Shown here piece by piece: positions 1 through 9,234 of a stretch of DNA of 64,000 bases. The stretch spans positions 1-64,000 of the forward strand of contig QCCF01000001.1 of assembly GCA_003281365.1 (NCBI GenBank), given 5' to 3'. This DNA comes from Prochlorococcus sp. AG-347-K18 (GTDB taxonomy: Bacteria > Cyanobacteriota > Cyanobacteriia > PCC-6307 > Cyanobiaceae). A program made the translations under genes and the position numbers. Position 1 is the first letter of the stretch. Each line of letters begins with the position of its first letter. The notes under the pieces were generated by a model. That model worked only from the letters and a program-made list of their open reading frames with translations, had not been told where the DNA came from and did no database searches.

Positions 1-143
1 TTATTTTGTAAAACTTCATCTTCGCTTATTTTTTCTAATTCATTAAAACTACTTTCAAGAAAGTTTCCAATTCTCCCTCCAGAGCATGATTGTAAGAAAA
101 TTAAAAAAATTAATAAAAAAAATTCTTTTTTTTTAAAAATCAT
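1..143 (-). CDS. Putative lipoprotein, N-terminal fragment (runs off the left edge)
   Basis: A minus-strand reading frame starts with ATG at 143 and is still open at base 1, so only about 47 residues are visible. They show a lipoprotein signal peptide: lysines at residues 4-6, a hydrophobic stretch, then a lipobox ending LQSC with the acceptor cysteine at residue 20. The start lies only 7 bases beyond the topA stop, so it is probably cotranscribed with topA. The visible mature part (serines, acidic residues) gives no family. It is probably an envelope lipoprotein; the function is unknown. Confidence 0.6.
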   Translation of the reverse strand, partial: MIFKKKEFFLLIFLIFLQSCSGGRIGNFLESSFNELEKISEDEVLQN

Positions 144-150
144 ATTTTTT

Positions 151-2757
151 CTAACTTTTAGTATTCCTATTATTTTTTTTATTGCTTATTTTTGTTTTTT
201 TTAAAATAGACCCTTTTTTATCTTTTAGTTTTTCTTCTAAAAGAGTTACAGCATCATCTATGGTAAATTTTTCTAAGTCAGTACCTTTTGCAAGAGAAAC
301 GTTAGTTTTACCACATTTTAAATAAACCCCATATCTTCCATTTAATATTTGGATTTTTTCTTTGAATTCTTTCGGTTTTCCAAAGTCTTTAAGTACCTCT
401 TGACCACCTCTACCCATTTTTGGCATCGAAAGAATTTCTAGTGCTCGTTTTATATCAACTGTAAAAACATCATCCTCTTTCTTTAAGGATCTATTCTCTG
501 ATTCGTTTTCATTTTTAGTCCATTTGATATAAGGGCCAAATCTTCCTCTATCAGCCTCAATAAAACCTCCTTCAGGATGAACACCTAACAATCTAGGCAA
601 ACTTAAAAGTAGAAGAGCCTCATCTAGAGTTAGATCATCAGTTTTCAACTCTTTGGGTAATGAAGCTCTTCTTGGTTTAGCTTTACCTTGATCATTATTT
701 CCCAATTGTACATAAGGTCCATAAGGGCCAAATCTTAGAAATACTTTTTCCCCAGTTTTTGGATCAGTTCCAAGATCTGATGGGCCACTTAAAATTTGAT
801 CAACTTGCTTTATATCTAAATCTCCAGGAGTAATATCCATTGGAAGATTACCTTTCGCCTGTATTTCATTACCATATTCATCAATTTTTGTACCCTCTAG
901 CCAAGGTCCGTTAGAGCCTATTCTGACTACGCAAGGAAGGTCTTCGAAATCAACTTGTCTATAAGCTTTACCATCAATATCACCCTCTGTTTTCTGAACT
1001 TTTACCTCAAGACCATTTTTACCTTTATAGAAAGTCTCAAGGTATGGTAGCCACTCAAGATTACCTGAAGATATTTCATCCAATGAAGATTCCATTTTTG
1101 CAGTAAAAGTTGTATCAACCAAATCAGGAAAATGTTCTTCTAAAAGAGCAGTAACAGCAAAAGCTGTAAACGTTGGAGCCAAGGTATTGGAAGATATATT
1201 TGCATAACCTCTATCCACAATTGTCCCAATAATGCTTGCATAGGTAGATGGTCTTCCAATCCCTTCTTTTTCAAGAATTTTAACTAATGCAGCCTCTGTA
1301 TATCTTGCGGGCGGTTTAGTTTCATGAAAAGTAGATTCCTTATTAGTAACTTCAAGACATGTTCCGGTAGTCAAGTTTGGGAGAATAATTTCCTGTTGTT
1401 CAAGGGATGAGCTCGGGTCATCACTTCCCTCGACATAAGCTCTGAAGAATCCTGGGAAATCAATACTCTTCCCACTCGATTTAAATAATCCATCCCCCAC
1501 ACTAATTTCAGCATTAATCATTGTTAGCCTAGCTTCCGCCATTTGACTAGCTACAGTTCTTTTCCAAATTAAATCGTAAAGAGATAAGTCTCTACCAGTT
1601 AGATTTGTTTCCTTTGGTGTTTTAAAAACCTCACCTGCAGGCCTAACTGCTTCGTGTGCTTCTTGAGCATTTCTTGCAGTTGAATTAAATTGTCTCGGTG
1701 AGTTAGATAAATATTCTTTTCCATACATAGAGCTGACACATTCTCTAGCAGCTTTTGTGGCTTGCTCGGAAAGATGAACCGAATCAGTCCTCATATATGT
1801 TATGAACCCTCTCTCATATAAGCCTTGGGCACATCTCATTGTTTCTCTTGCAGATAAACGAAGCTTCCTATTTGCTTCTTGTTGCAATGTACTAGTTGTA
1901 AATGGAGGAACTGGCTTACGAGTAGATGGCTTTTTTTCGATTTTTGAGACTAACCAATTCTCAGAGGAAAAAATCTTCAATAAATCATTTACTTTTTCTT
2001 CTCCAATTATTAGAGATTTATTTCCTTGTTTTAATTTGCCGGTCTGTTCATCGAAATCGGAACCATTAGAAATTCTTTGACCATTTAAACTAAATAATTT
2101 AGTTTCGAAAGTAATATTATCTTTTACAAGGGAAGCTTTAATCCCCCAGTAACTTGCTTTTTTAAAGGATCTTCTCTCTCTCTCTCTCCTAACAAGAAGT
2201 CTTACGGAAACTGATTGAACACGACCAGCAGATAGTCGGGGAGCTACTTTCTTCCAAAGTAAAGGAGATAATTCATATCCAAAAAGCCTGTCCAAGATTC
2301 TTCTCGTTTCTTGAGCCTGAACAAGTTCCATATCAATTTCTCTTGTTTGGTCTAAAGCTTTATTAATTGCCTTTTTCGTAATTTCATGAAAAACCATTCT
2401 CTTAGTTGGTATTTTAGGCTTAAGTATTTGCAGAAGATGCCAGCTAATACTCTCTCCCTCTCTATCTTCATCAGTTGCCAGTAATAGCTGGGTCGCACCT
2501 TTCAATGCGTCTTTTAACTCTTTAACAACCTTTTTCTTATCTTTTGGAACTATATAAAGTGGTTCAAAATCTTCTGTTGTATTAACTCCTATCCTTGACC
2601 ATTTTTCCTTTTTAACCGCCGCAGGTATTTCAGCAGCTCCTTTTGGAAGATCTCTTACGTGTCCCATTGAAGCGAGAACTTCATAATTAGAAGGCAAAAA
2701 CTTTCTTATGGTTTTTGCTTTGGTGGGACTTTCAACAATTACAAGTGTGTGATCCAA
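151..2757 (-). CDS. topA: DNA topoisomerase I (TopA)
   Basis: Type IA topoisomerase that relaxes negative supercoils through a 5'-phosphotyrosine intermediate. The N-terminal TOPRIM domain opens with VIVESPTKAKTI and carries the acidic ATDEDREGE motif. The active-site tyrosine is in FITYMRTDS at roughly residue 320. The C-terminal third has several GPYGPYVQLG / GRFGPYIKW / GRYGVYLKC repeats in place of four-cysteine zinc fingers, as in other cyanobacterial TopA. The last residues are a lysine/asparagine-rich basic tail. At 868 residues the length is normal. It is divergent from ndhB across a 175-base gap. Confidence 0.97.
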   Translation of the reverse strand: MDHTLVIVESPTKAKTIRKFLPSNYEVLASMGHVRDLPKGAAEIPAAVKKEKWSRIGVNTTEDFEPLYIVPKDKKKVVKELKDALKGATQLLLATDEDREGESISWHLLQILKPKIPTKRMVFHEITKKAINKALDQTREIDMELVQAQETRRILDRLFGYELSPLLWKKVAPRLSAGRVQSVSVRLLVRRERERRSFKKASYWGIKASLVKDNITFETKLFSLNGQRISNGSDFDEQTGKLKQGNKSLIIGEEKVNDLLKIFSSENWLVSKIEKKPSTRKPVPPFTTSTLQQEANRKLRLSARETMRCAQGLYERGFITYMRTDSVHLSEQATKAARECVSSMYGKEYLSNSPRQFNSTARNAQEAHEAVRPAGEVFKTPKETNLTGRDLSLYDLIWKRTVASQMAEARLTMINAEISVGDGLFKSSGKSIDFPGFFRAYVEGSDDPSSSLEQQEIILPNLTTGTCLEVTNKESTFHETKPPARYTEAALVKILEKEGIGRPSTYASIIGTIVDRGYANISSNTLAPTFTAFAVTALLEEHFPDLVDTTFTAKMESSLDEISSGNLEWLPYLETFYKGKNGLEVKVQKTEGDIDGKAYRQVDFEDLPCVVRIGSNGPWLEGTKIDEYGNEIQAKGNLPMDITPGDLDIKQVDQILSGPSDLGTDPKTGEKVFLRFGPYGPYVQLGNNDQGKAKPRRASLPKELKTDDLTLDEALLLLSLPRLLGVHPEGGFIEADRGRFGPYIKWTKNENESENRSLKKEDDVFTVDIKRALEILSMPKMGRGGQEVLKDFGKPKEFKEKIQILNGRYGVYLKCGKTNVSLAKGTDLEKFTIDDAVTLLEEKLKDKKGSILKKTKISNKKNNRNTKS

Positions 2758-2864
2758 GGTTTATTTCAAAAATTGGTGTTTTTGTTCAGTTAGGGCATAT
2801 TATGATTATTTGAAGCTTTTTCAAGTAATTTCTTCTTAAAATTTCAAAAATCATACCCACAAAT

Positions 2865-2870
2865 TATAAT
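2865..2870 (+). promoter_or_regulatory. Possible -10 box (TATAAT) upstream of ndhB
   Basis: A perfect TATAAT lies 62 bases before the ndhB GTG start, in the divergent topA-ndhB gap. No convincing -35 box is visible at the right spacing, so this rests on the -10 match alone in AT-rich DNA. Confidence 0.35.
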
Positions 2871-2932
2871 CAAGTTAAGATTAACTCTAAGACCCTCAGA
2901 ATCAAACATCTAATTTAATCCAATTTAATAAA

Positions 2933-4453
2933 GTGCCCAACGAAATCTTTACAATTAATCTAAATGCTCAAGCCATTATTCCAGAAGCTTTTATTTTATT
3001 AGGTATTGTTGGAACACTTCTTGTAGATTTAGCTGGAGAAAAAACTGCATCAAAATGGGCACCAATAATTTGCTATTTATCAATCGGCAGCTCCCTTGTA
3101 AGTTTGGCATTGCAATGGAGTAATCCGGTAGAGAGCGCATTCCTTGGATCCTTTAATTCAGATAATTTAGCAATCGCATTTAGAGCAATAATTTCTTTAT
3201 CAACATTAGTATCTTTACTTATAAGTTGGCGGTATACAGAACAAAGTGGCAGCCCAATTGGCGAGTTTGCCGCGATAGTTCTATCGGCAACCCTTGGTGC
3301 AATGCTTTTGTGTGGATCTACTGACCTTATTAGCGTATTTATATCTCTGGAAACTTTATCTGTAGCAAGTTACTTACTTTCTGGTTACCTCAAGAGAGAT
3401 CCAAGAAGTTCAGAAGCGGCCTTAAAATACCTTCTTGTTGGATCAGCTGCTGCTGCTGTTTATTTGTATGGATCATCTTTTCTTTATGGATTAAGTGGTT
3501 CAACAAATTTAGCGACAATTGGCTTAGAGATTATCAATAAGCCATCCTTCATAACTTCACTAGCTCTTGTATTTGTCTTATCAACAGTTGCATTTAAAAT
3601 TGCTGCTGTTCCCTTTCATCAATGGACTCCTGATGTATATGAGGGTTCACCTACGCCTGTAGTTGCTTTTTTATCTGTTGGTTCAAAAACAGCGGGTTTT
3701 GCATTTGCAATAAGAATATTAAGCACAACTTTCTCTTCTTTTGACGAAGAATGGAAACTTTTATTTACCATTTTGGCCATATTAAGCATGGCTCTAGGAA
3801 ATGTTGTAGCCCTTGCTCAAACTTCAATGAAAAGAATGTTAGCTTACAGTTCTATTGGACAAGCTGGCTTTGTAATGATTGGAATAGTATCTGGGACTCA
3901 AGATGGTTTATCAGCGGCTGTTTTATATTTAGCTGCATATTTGTTTATGAATTTAGGTGCCTTTTCATGTGTAATACTTTTCTCTCTAAGAACTGGCTCT
4001 GACAGAATTCTTGATTATTCAGGACTTTACCAAAAAGACCCCCTCATTACATTAGGCTTAAGCCTTTGTCTTCTCTCTTTAGGAGGTTTGCCTCCAATGC
4101 TGGGATTTTTTGGAAAGATATATTTATTCTTTGCTGGCTGGGCTAATCATCAGTATTTATTAGTAATAGTTGGACTAGTAACTTCAGTTATTTCTATTTA
4201 TTACTACATTTCAGTAATAAAAATGATGGTAGTTAAAGAACCACAGGAAGCTTCTGAAATAGTCAAATCATATCCTGAAATTAATTGGGGAACTGTAGGT
4301 TTGCCTCCCTTAAGACTTGCACTTTATACTTGCGTAGCGGTCACAGCTCTAGGGGGAATCCTTTCTAACCCTCTTTTTAAATTAGCCAACACAGCAGTTT
4401 CAGAAACTTCTTTTTTACAAGACATGATAGCTATAACAAACAATATTTCCTAA
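2933..4453 (+). CDS. ndhB: NAD(P)H-quinone oxidoreductase subunit 2 (NdhB)
   Basis: Integral membrane, antiporter-like subunit of cyanobacterial NDH-1, which feeds electrons into plastoquinone in respiration, cyclic electron flow and CO2 uptake. The 506 residues are almost wholly hydrophobic helices. Family motifs include the [19 protein letters not shown] loop with its conserved lysine and the [16 protein letters not shown] segment. The start is GTG in the context aaagtgcccaac; no upstream in-frame ATG fits better. An ABC ATPase gene follows after 18 bases on the same strand. Confidence 0.97.
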   Translation: MPNEIFTINLNAQAIIPEAFILLGIVGTLLVDLAGEKTASKWAPIICYLSIGSSLVSLALQWSNPVESAFLGSFNSDNLAIAFRAIISLSTLVSLLISWRYTEQSGSPIGEFAAIVLSATLGAMLLCGSTDLISVFISLETLSVASYLLSGYLKRDPRSSEAALKYLLVGSAAAAVYLYGSSFLYGLSGSTNLATIGLEIINKPSFITSLALVFVLSTVAFKIAAVPFHQWTPDVYEGSPTPVVAFLSVGSKTAGFAFAIRILSTTFSSFDEEWKLLFTILAILSMALGNVVALAQTSMKRMLAYSSIGQAGFVMIGIVSGTQDGLSAAVLYLAAYLFMNLGAFSCVILFSLRTGSDRILDYSGLYQKDPLITLGLSLCLLSLGGLPPMLGFFGKIYLFFAGWANHQYLLVIVGLVTSVISIYYYISVIKMMVVKEPQEASEIVKSYPEINWGTVGLPPLRLALYTCVAVTALGGILSNPLFKLANTAVSETSFLQDMIAITNNIS

Positions 4454-4471
4454 AAAAACTTTTTTCAATAG

Positions 4472-5158
4472 ATGTCTAAGAAAGTCGCAACTTTAGAGAG
4501 AATATCTAAAACATATGGGAAAGATGATCTTACTGTTAAAGCCTTAGACAGTATAAACTTAGAAATTTATAAAGGAGACTACTTAGCTGTAATGGGAGCA
4601 AGTGGCTCAGGTAAAAGTACAGCAATGAATATTATTGGATGTCTGGATAGACCATCTGAAGGTGTTTATAAATTAAATGGTATCCCTGTTGAGAAATTAT
4701 CTGATGATGAGTTAGCAGAGATCCGTAATCAAAAATTAGGGTTTGTTTTTCAACAATTTCATCTTCTTTCAGACGCAACAGCACTTGAGAATGTGATTTT
4801 ACCAATGATTTATGCTGGCGTTGAGCCCGAACAAAGATTAGAGCGAGGTAAGAATGCCTTAAAAAAAGTGGGCCTTTCAGAAAGAATGAATAATCGCCCT
4901 AACCAATTATCAGGAGGACAACAACAGCGAGTGGCTATTGCTAGGGCTATCATCAATAACCCTGCAATATTATTAGCGGACGAACCCACTGGAGCACTTG
5001 ATTCAAAAACAACTGAAGATGTTCTTGATCTTTTTGACAAACTGCATGAGTCTGGAATAACTATAGTTTTAGTTACGCACGAAGATGAAGTTGCAAATCG
5101 CGCAAAAAAAATAGCCAAATTTAAAGATGGAAGAATAGTTGAATTAAAAGTAAATTAA
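4472..5158 (+). CDS. ABC transporter ATP-binding protein, MacB/LolD/DevA type
   Basis: A 228-residue single-domain ATPase. Walker A is GASGSGKST (about residues 42-50), the signature is LSGGQQQR, Walker B is ILLADEP, and the switch histidine lies in VLVTHEDE. The sequence fits the family working with MacB/LolCE/DevC-type permeases in export or lipoprotein release; in cyanobacteria similar genes are called devA. No permease gene is adjacent, so the partner must be encoded elsewhere. The gene ends two bases before the stop of the convergent birA. Confidence 0.85.
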   Translation: MSKKVATLERISKTYGKDDLTVKALDSINLEIYKGDYLAVMGASGSGKSTAMNIIGCLDRPSEGVYKLNGIPVEKLSDDELAEIRNQKLGFVFQQFHLLSDATALENVILPMIYAGVEPEQRLERGKNALKKVGLSERMNNRPNQLSGGQQQRVAIARAIINNPAILLADEPTGALDSKTTEDVLDLFDKLHESGITIVLVTHEDEVANRAKKIAKFKDGRIVELKVN

Positions 5159-5160
5159 AT

Positions 5161-5910
5161 TCAAAACCTTCTAATTACTTTCAGTTGAGTTTCATTTTCA
5201 ATTCTTAAATTCCCATTTGAATCAATATCTTGAATTTTCCATGTATGAGGACAATAACCACTAGGTAAAAAACTTTTAGTAAGAAACTTATTTGCTGATT
5301 TGATGACATACTCTTTTTTGTTATTACATTCAACTGAATCATGGAAAGCCTTAAGAACTTTAGCTGTCCAATAATGATTATTAATATTCTTAGTTTGAAG
5401 TACTTTTGATAATGAAATACCCTCCGATGGAGTGTAATTTAAAACATTCATGCCAAGTCCTACTCTTACATAGATAATTTCTTTGCCTCTTGTTATCACC
5501 CTTGGTAAAAATCCAATCAACTTTTTTGAACCAAAAAAAATATCGTTTGGCCATTTCAAACAAACATTTATATTCTCTTGTCTAAGCATTTCACATAACT
5601 TAATACCTAAAGACAAATTAAATATTTGACATGCAAATTCTTTTGAAAATATTGGGTAAGCTGCACTTAACCAAATCCCGCCTTTTGGAGAAAACCAAGT
5701 TTTTGAGTTTTGGCCAACCCCTGAGAACTGTTCTCTTGCGATTATCGCTACTGGCTGATTTTTCTTTATTTCAGAATATCCAAGCAGGTTTGTTAGCTCA
5801 TTTTCGGTACTTTTACATTTTATTTTGTAAAGAAGTCTCCAGCTCGGATATTGACCCTGAATTTTTTTTAAATAAAAAACTGTCTTAGCTGCAGGTCCAA
5901 TAACTTTCAC
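5161..5910 (-). CDS. birA: Biotin--[acetyl-CoA carboxylase] ligase (BirA)
   Basis: It attaches biotin to the biotin carboxyl carrier protein of acetyl-CoA carboxylase. The catalytic-loop motif appears as SGVGQNSKTWFSPKGGIW, a relaxed form of the usual GRGRxxRxWxSP, followed by LKWPNDIFF, the signature biotin-ligase motif. There is no N-terminal helix-turn-helix, so it is a monofunctional ligase and not a repressor. At 249 residues it has a typical length. It is convergent with the ABC ATPase gene. Confidence 0.88.
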   Translation of the reverse strand: MKVIGPAAKTVFYLKKIQGQYPSWRLLYKIKCKSTENELTNLLGYSEIKKNQPVAIIAREQFSGVGQNSKTWFSPKGGIWLSAAYPIFSKEFACQIFNLSLGIKLCEMLRQENINVCLKWPNDIFFGSKKLIGFLPRVITRGKEIIYVRVGLGMNVLNYTPSEGISLSKVLQTKNINNHYWTAKVLKAFHDSVECNNKKEYVIKSANKFLTKSFLPSGYCPHTWKIQDIDSNGNLRIENETQLKVIRRF

Positions 5911-5940
5911 AAATTCTTTATTAAAACAACGAGCATCTTT

Positions 5941-6471
5941 TTGAAGATTAGATTAACTTTAGTCTTAATAAGTAAATTTTACAAATTGGACAAAAAGTAT
6001 TTGCCAATAGTGAATAAAAGGAATCCTCATCCATTAAAAAATTGTCTTGATAATTTCAAAAAATCATGGGGAGATTTAGATAAACTTTCCAAAATTAATG
6101 AAAACTGGAAGAACTTAATCGGTTTGGAACTATTTCAAGAATGCAAACCATTAAATATTGAAAAAAAAATACTTACTATTGCAGTAAATCATCCACAGTG
6201 GCGCCAAGCTTTAATTTATAACAAGCATAAATTAAAAGAGAGAATCGAGAAAATTGGAATAACTTTGAATGAAATAAAAATAATACAAAATTATGAAATT
6301 AAAAATAAAAAAATTAAAGCTAATAATGCAAAGATAGTTTGGGCAAATCATCCAAGCAGAATCCATCAAAATAATATGTGCATTTGTACTCTATGTAATT
6401 CCCCAACTCCTGAGGGCGAAATCAAAAGATGGGGAAAGTGTTCTTTTTGTTGGAGAAAAATAAATAACTAA
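5941..6471 (+). CDS. DUF721 (DciA-like) protein with C-terminal zinc ribbon
   Basis: The central region (SWGDLDKLSKINENWKNLIG, then LTIAVNHPQWRQAL and a helical tail) matches the DUF721 fold; DciA proteins of this family help load replicative helicase. The C-terminus adds CTLC and CSFC motifs, probably a zinc ribbon, as seen in cyanobacterial members. The longest frame begins with TTG at 5941; an in-frame GTG at 6010 just ahead of the conserved region is a plausible alternative. A DciA-like role is inferred from the family only. The gene is convergent with ubiE, 5 bases apart. Confidence 0.75.
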   Translation: MKIRLTLVLISKFYKLDKKYLPIVNKRNPHPLKNCLDNFKKSWGDLDKLSKINENWKNLIGLELFQECKPLNIEKKILTIAVNHPQWRQALIYNKHKLKERIEKIGITLNEIKIIQNYEIKNKKIKANNAKIVWANHPSRIHQNNMCICTLCNSPTPEGEIKRWGKCSFCWRKINN

Positions 6472-6476
6472 ATTCC

Positions 6477-7178
6477 TTATTTAGTTAAAATTAGTATTCC
6501 CATTTGCCCCCCCAAAATAGTCCTATATTCAGCTTTTTTAAATCCAACTCCCATAGCAATATTTATAAGCTCATTTTTCTTTGGAAAATTTCTAATACTT
6601 TTCTCAATATATGCGTACTCTGTACCTAAATTAAAAAGCCGCGAAATGGTTACTACAATTAACCTCAAATAAATTTTCTGGAAAATATTGGATAAAGAAT
6701 TTTTTTTTGAGTGATTAAAATCCAAAAATCCTGCCCTTCCTTTATCCTTCAAAAGATAAAAAACTTTTTTTATTCCTTCTTCAACATTATTCAAGTTTCT
6801 TAGTCCATATGACATGCAAATCCCATCAAAATTTTTTGAATAATCATTAATTTCTAATACATCTTGAATTTCCCACTTAATAAATTTATTTTTTTTTAGC
6901 TCTGACTTTTTTTTGGCAATCTTTAAGATATCCCCTGCACTATCAATCCCAGTAATTGAGCCCATTGGACTAACTCTCTCAGAAATTAAGAATGCTAAAT
7001 CTCCAGTTCCACAGCATAAATCAGCCCAATCTTCACCATTTAAAGGTTCCAATAAATTAACTAATTTCCTTTTCCATAATCTGTGTAGCCCAAAACTTAA
7101 TAGATTATTTAAAAAGTCATATTTATGAGAAATTCTATTAAATATATTTTTGACTTCGATAGTTTTTGTGAATTTCAT
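6477..7178 (-). CDS. ubiE: UbiE/MenG-type quinone C-methyltransferase
   Basis: SAM-dependent methyltransferase. In cyanobacteria the member of this family methylates 2-phytyl-1,4-naphthoquinol, the last step of phylloquinone synthesis for photosystem I. Motifs: FNRISHKYDFLNNLLSFGLH near the N-terminus, the SAM-binding LCCGTGDLAFL, and MSYGLRNLNN. The 233-residue length is normal. hisF lies 45 bases upstream on the same strand, so the two are probably cotranscribed. Confidence 0.92.
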   Translation of the reverse strand: MKFTKTIEVKNIFNRISHKYDFLNNLLSFGLHRLWKRKLVNLLEPLNGEDWADLCCGTGDLAFLISERVSPMGSITGIDSAGDILKIAKKKSELKKNKFIKWEIQDVLEINDYSKNFDGICMSYGLRNLNNVEEGIKKVFYLLKDKGRAGFLDFNHSKKNSLSNIFQKIYLRLIVVTISRLFNLGTEYAYIEKSIRNFPKKNELINIAMGVGFKKAEYRTILGGQMGILILTK

Positions 7179-7223
7179 TTTTAAAGTTTCAACTTATTTC
7201 TTTTTGGTATTAAATTAAATTTT

Positions 7224-7994
7224 TTATTCATATGGCCTAATAGGAAGTTTTTTTTCGAGGAGGAAAGTCTTTATTTCTCTTAAAGAAAGTTTCTTATCAT
7301 GAAGTAATGATGCCAAAAGTGCAGCAGATGCCCTGCCTTCATTGAAAACATCATAGATATCTTCTAAACAACCCGCTCCTCCAGAAGCAATCACTGGAAT
7401 ATTAACAATGTTAGTTACAGATTCAGTCAGATGTAAATCATATCCATTCTGCGTGCCATCACCATCCATTGAAGTAAGCAAAATTTCCCCTGCGCCTAAC
7501 TCCTCAACTTTCTTTGCCCAACTTAATACATCTATTCCAGTATTTTCTCTCCCTCCTTTTACATATACCTCCCATTCATCACTCTTATTAACTTTTCTTT
7601 TAGCATCAATTGCTATCACGATGCATTGATTACCAAATTCTCTAGAACTTTTAGAAATTAAATCTGGATTTCTAACAGCAGAAGAATTCAAACTCACTTT
7701 GTCCGCTCCAGCTCTTAAAAGATCATTAATTGAAGAAACAGAATCTATTCCTCCACCTACTGTAAATGGGATTTTTACTGATTTTGCCGTCCTAGAGACA
7801 AGGTCAACTAATGTATTTCTATTTTCTACACTAGCTCTTATATCTAGGAATACTAATTCATCTGCGCCCTCATCAGAATACATGCAAGCCAATTCAACAG
7901 GATCGCCTGAGTCTCTCAAGTTAACAAAATTTACACCTTTAACCACTCTGCCATGGGCGACATCTAAACAAGGAATTAAACGAAGAGCTACCAT
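7224..7994 (-). CDS. hisF: Imidazole glycerol phosphate synthase subunit HisF
   Basis: Cyclase subunit of the HisFH complex of histidine synthesis; it uses ammonia from HisH to close the imidazole ring and release AICAR. The (beta/alpha)8 barrel opens with [20 protein letters not shown], containing the catalytic aspartate. Phosphate-binding GGG and SGGAG loops are present ([17 protein letters not shown]). At 256 residues it is full length, with an ATG start. Confidence 0.97.
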   Translation of the reverse strand: MVALRLIPCLDVAHGRVVKGVNFVNLRDSGDPVELACMYSDEGADELVFLDIRASVENRNTLVDLVSRTAKSVKIPFTVGGGIDSVSSINDLLRAGADKVSLNSSAVRNPDLISKSSREFGNQCIVIAIDAKRKVNKSDEWEVYVKGGRENTGIDVLSWAKKVEELGAGEILLTSMDGDGTQNGYDLHLTESVTNIVNIPVIASGGAGCLEDIYDVFNEGRASAALLASLLHDKKLSLREIKTFLLEKKLPIRPYE

Positions 7995-8053
7995 TTTAGT
8001 AAAAATTGTCCAAATGCTGTTAATCTTGCATAATAGCTTCCATTTTACCTCTT

Positions 8054-8278
8054 ATGGCTGAAACAAAATTATTACCTAAAATCGGTAGTAAAATCAAAAT
8101 TAACATTAACAAAGTAAAGGATAGACTACCAGCTAAATTAATCGATCAAATATCCTCTAATCCTAAAGCCGTAATAACAGGCTATAAGATGACAGACGGT
8201 AGAAGTATTGGAATCACCGCAAAATTTCAGAATGGTGAGCAAAATTGGTTTTTCCCAGAAGAAATTGAGAAAGGTTAA
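8054..8278 (+). CDS. DUF2862 small conserved cyanobacterial protein
   Basis: A 74-residue protein with a small beta-rich core: KIGSKIKININKVKDRLP, then a GYKMTDGRSIGI segment and the C-terminal WFFPEEIE. This pattern fits DUF2862, a short family restricted mainly to cyanobacteria with no known function. The gene is 8 bases upstream of chlG on the same strand, and the pair is probably cotranscribed, so a link to pigment metabolism is possible but untested. Confidence 0.75.
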   Translation: MAETKLLPKIGSKIKININKVKDRLPAKLIDQISSNPKAVITGYKMTDGRSIGITAKFQNGEQNWFFPEEIEKG

Positions 8279-8286
8279 AGAGTAAA

Positions 8287-9234
8287 GTGAATGATCCAAA
8301 ACAACTATTAGGAATTAAGGGTGCCTCTGAAACATCAAGTATATGGAAACTCCGTATACAGTTAATGAAACCTATAACGTGGATTCCTTTGATATGGGGA
8401 GTTATTTGTGGAGCAGCCGCAAGTGGGAATTTTGAATGGACATTTAGTAATGTTCTAGCTTCATTAGCATGTATGTTGATGAGTGGACCACTTCTGGCTG
8501 GTTATACCCAAACCATAAATGATTTTTTTGATAAAGAAATTGATGCAATTAATGAACCAAATAGACCGATTCCTTCTGGGAAAATTTCAATAAAAGATGT
8601 AAAAATACAAATCTGGGTATTACTTATAGCGGGTTTAATAGTTGCTTTTCTATTAGATTTATATGCTAAGCACAGCTTCCCCTCCGTCTTACTTTTAGCC
8701 TTAGGAGGTTCCTTTGTTAGTTATATATATTCTGCTCCACCCCTCAAATTAAAACAGAATGGTTGGCTTGGAAATTATGCATTAGGCGCATCATATATAG
8801 CTTTACCTTGGTGGGCAGGACAAGCCTTGTTTGGGAAATTAACTATTGTAACGGCATTACTAACACTTGCTTATAGCCTCTCAGGACTTGGAATTGCTGT
8901 TATTAATGATTTCAAAAGCGTTGAAGGAGACTCAAAGCTAGGCTTAAATTCGTTACCAGTAGTATTTGGAATTAAAAATGCAAGCAGAATAAGTGCGGGA
9001 CTGATTGACATTTTTCAATTAGCAATGGTTGTAGTATTAGTCATTATTGGTCAACATTTAGCATCTGTAATTTTAGTTTTATTGGTAATACCTCAAATTA
9101 CATTTCAAGATATGTGGTTACTAAGAGATCCTCTAAAGTTTGATGTCAAATATCAGGCAAGTGCCCAACCGTTCCTCATAACTGGAATGTTAGTTACCGC
9201 TTTAGCGATAGGACATAGTTTTTTAGTTGCTTAA
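8287..9234 (+). CDS. chlG: Chlorophyll synthase (ChlG)
   Basis: UbiA-superfamily prenyltransferase that attaches the phytyl (or geranylgeranyl) tail to (divinyl-)chlorophyllide in the thylakoid membrane. The two aspartate-rich motifs are clear: NDFFDKEIDAINEPNRPIPSG and VINDFKSVEGDSKLGLNSLP. Several transmembrane helices make up the rest. The start is GTG; 315 residues is the normal length. Its last bases overlap the possible TTG start of the PBP gene that follows. Confidence 0.96.
   Translation: MNDPKQLLGIKGASETSSIWKLRIQLMKPITWIPLIWGVICGAAASGNFEWTFSNVLASLACMLMSGPLLAGYTQTINDFFDKEIDAINEPNRPIPSGKISIKDVKIQIWVLLIAGLIVAFLLDLYAKHSFPSVLLLALGGSFVSYIYSAPPLKLKQNGWLGNYALGASYIALPWWAGQALFGKLTIVTALLTLAYSLSGLGIAVINDFKSVEGDSKLGLNSLPVVFGIKNASRISAGLIDIFQLAMVVVLVIIGQHLASVILVLLVIPQITFQDMWLLRDPLKFDVKYQASAQPFLITGMLVTALAIGHSFLVA

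Noticed and set aside
1802-2080. A frame antisense to topA
   Set aside because: It overlaps the conserved catalytic region of topA, so it is a shadow.
7699-8061. A 120-codon frame antisense to hisF
   Set aside because: A shadow ORF; hisF is full length with all motifs on the other strand.
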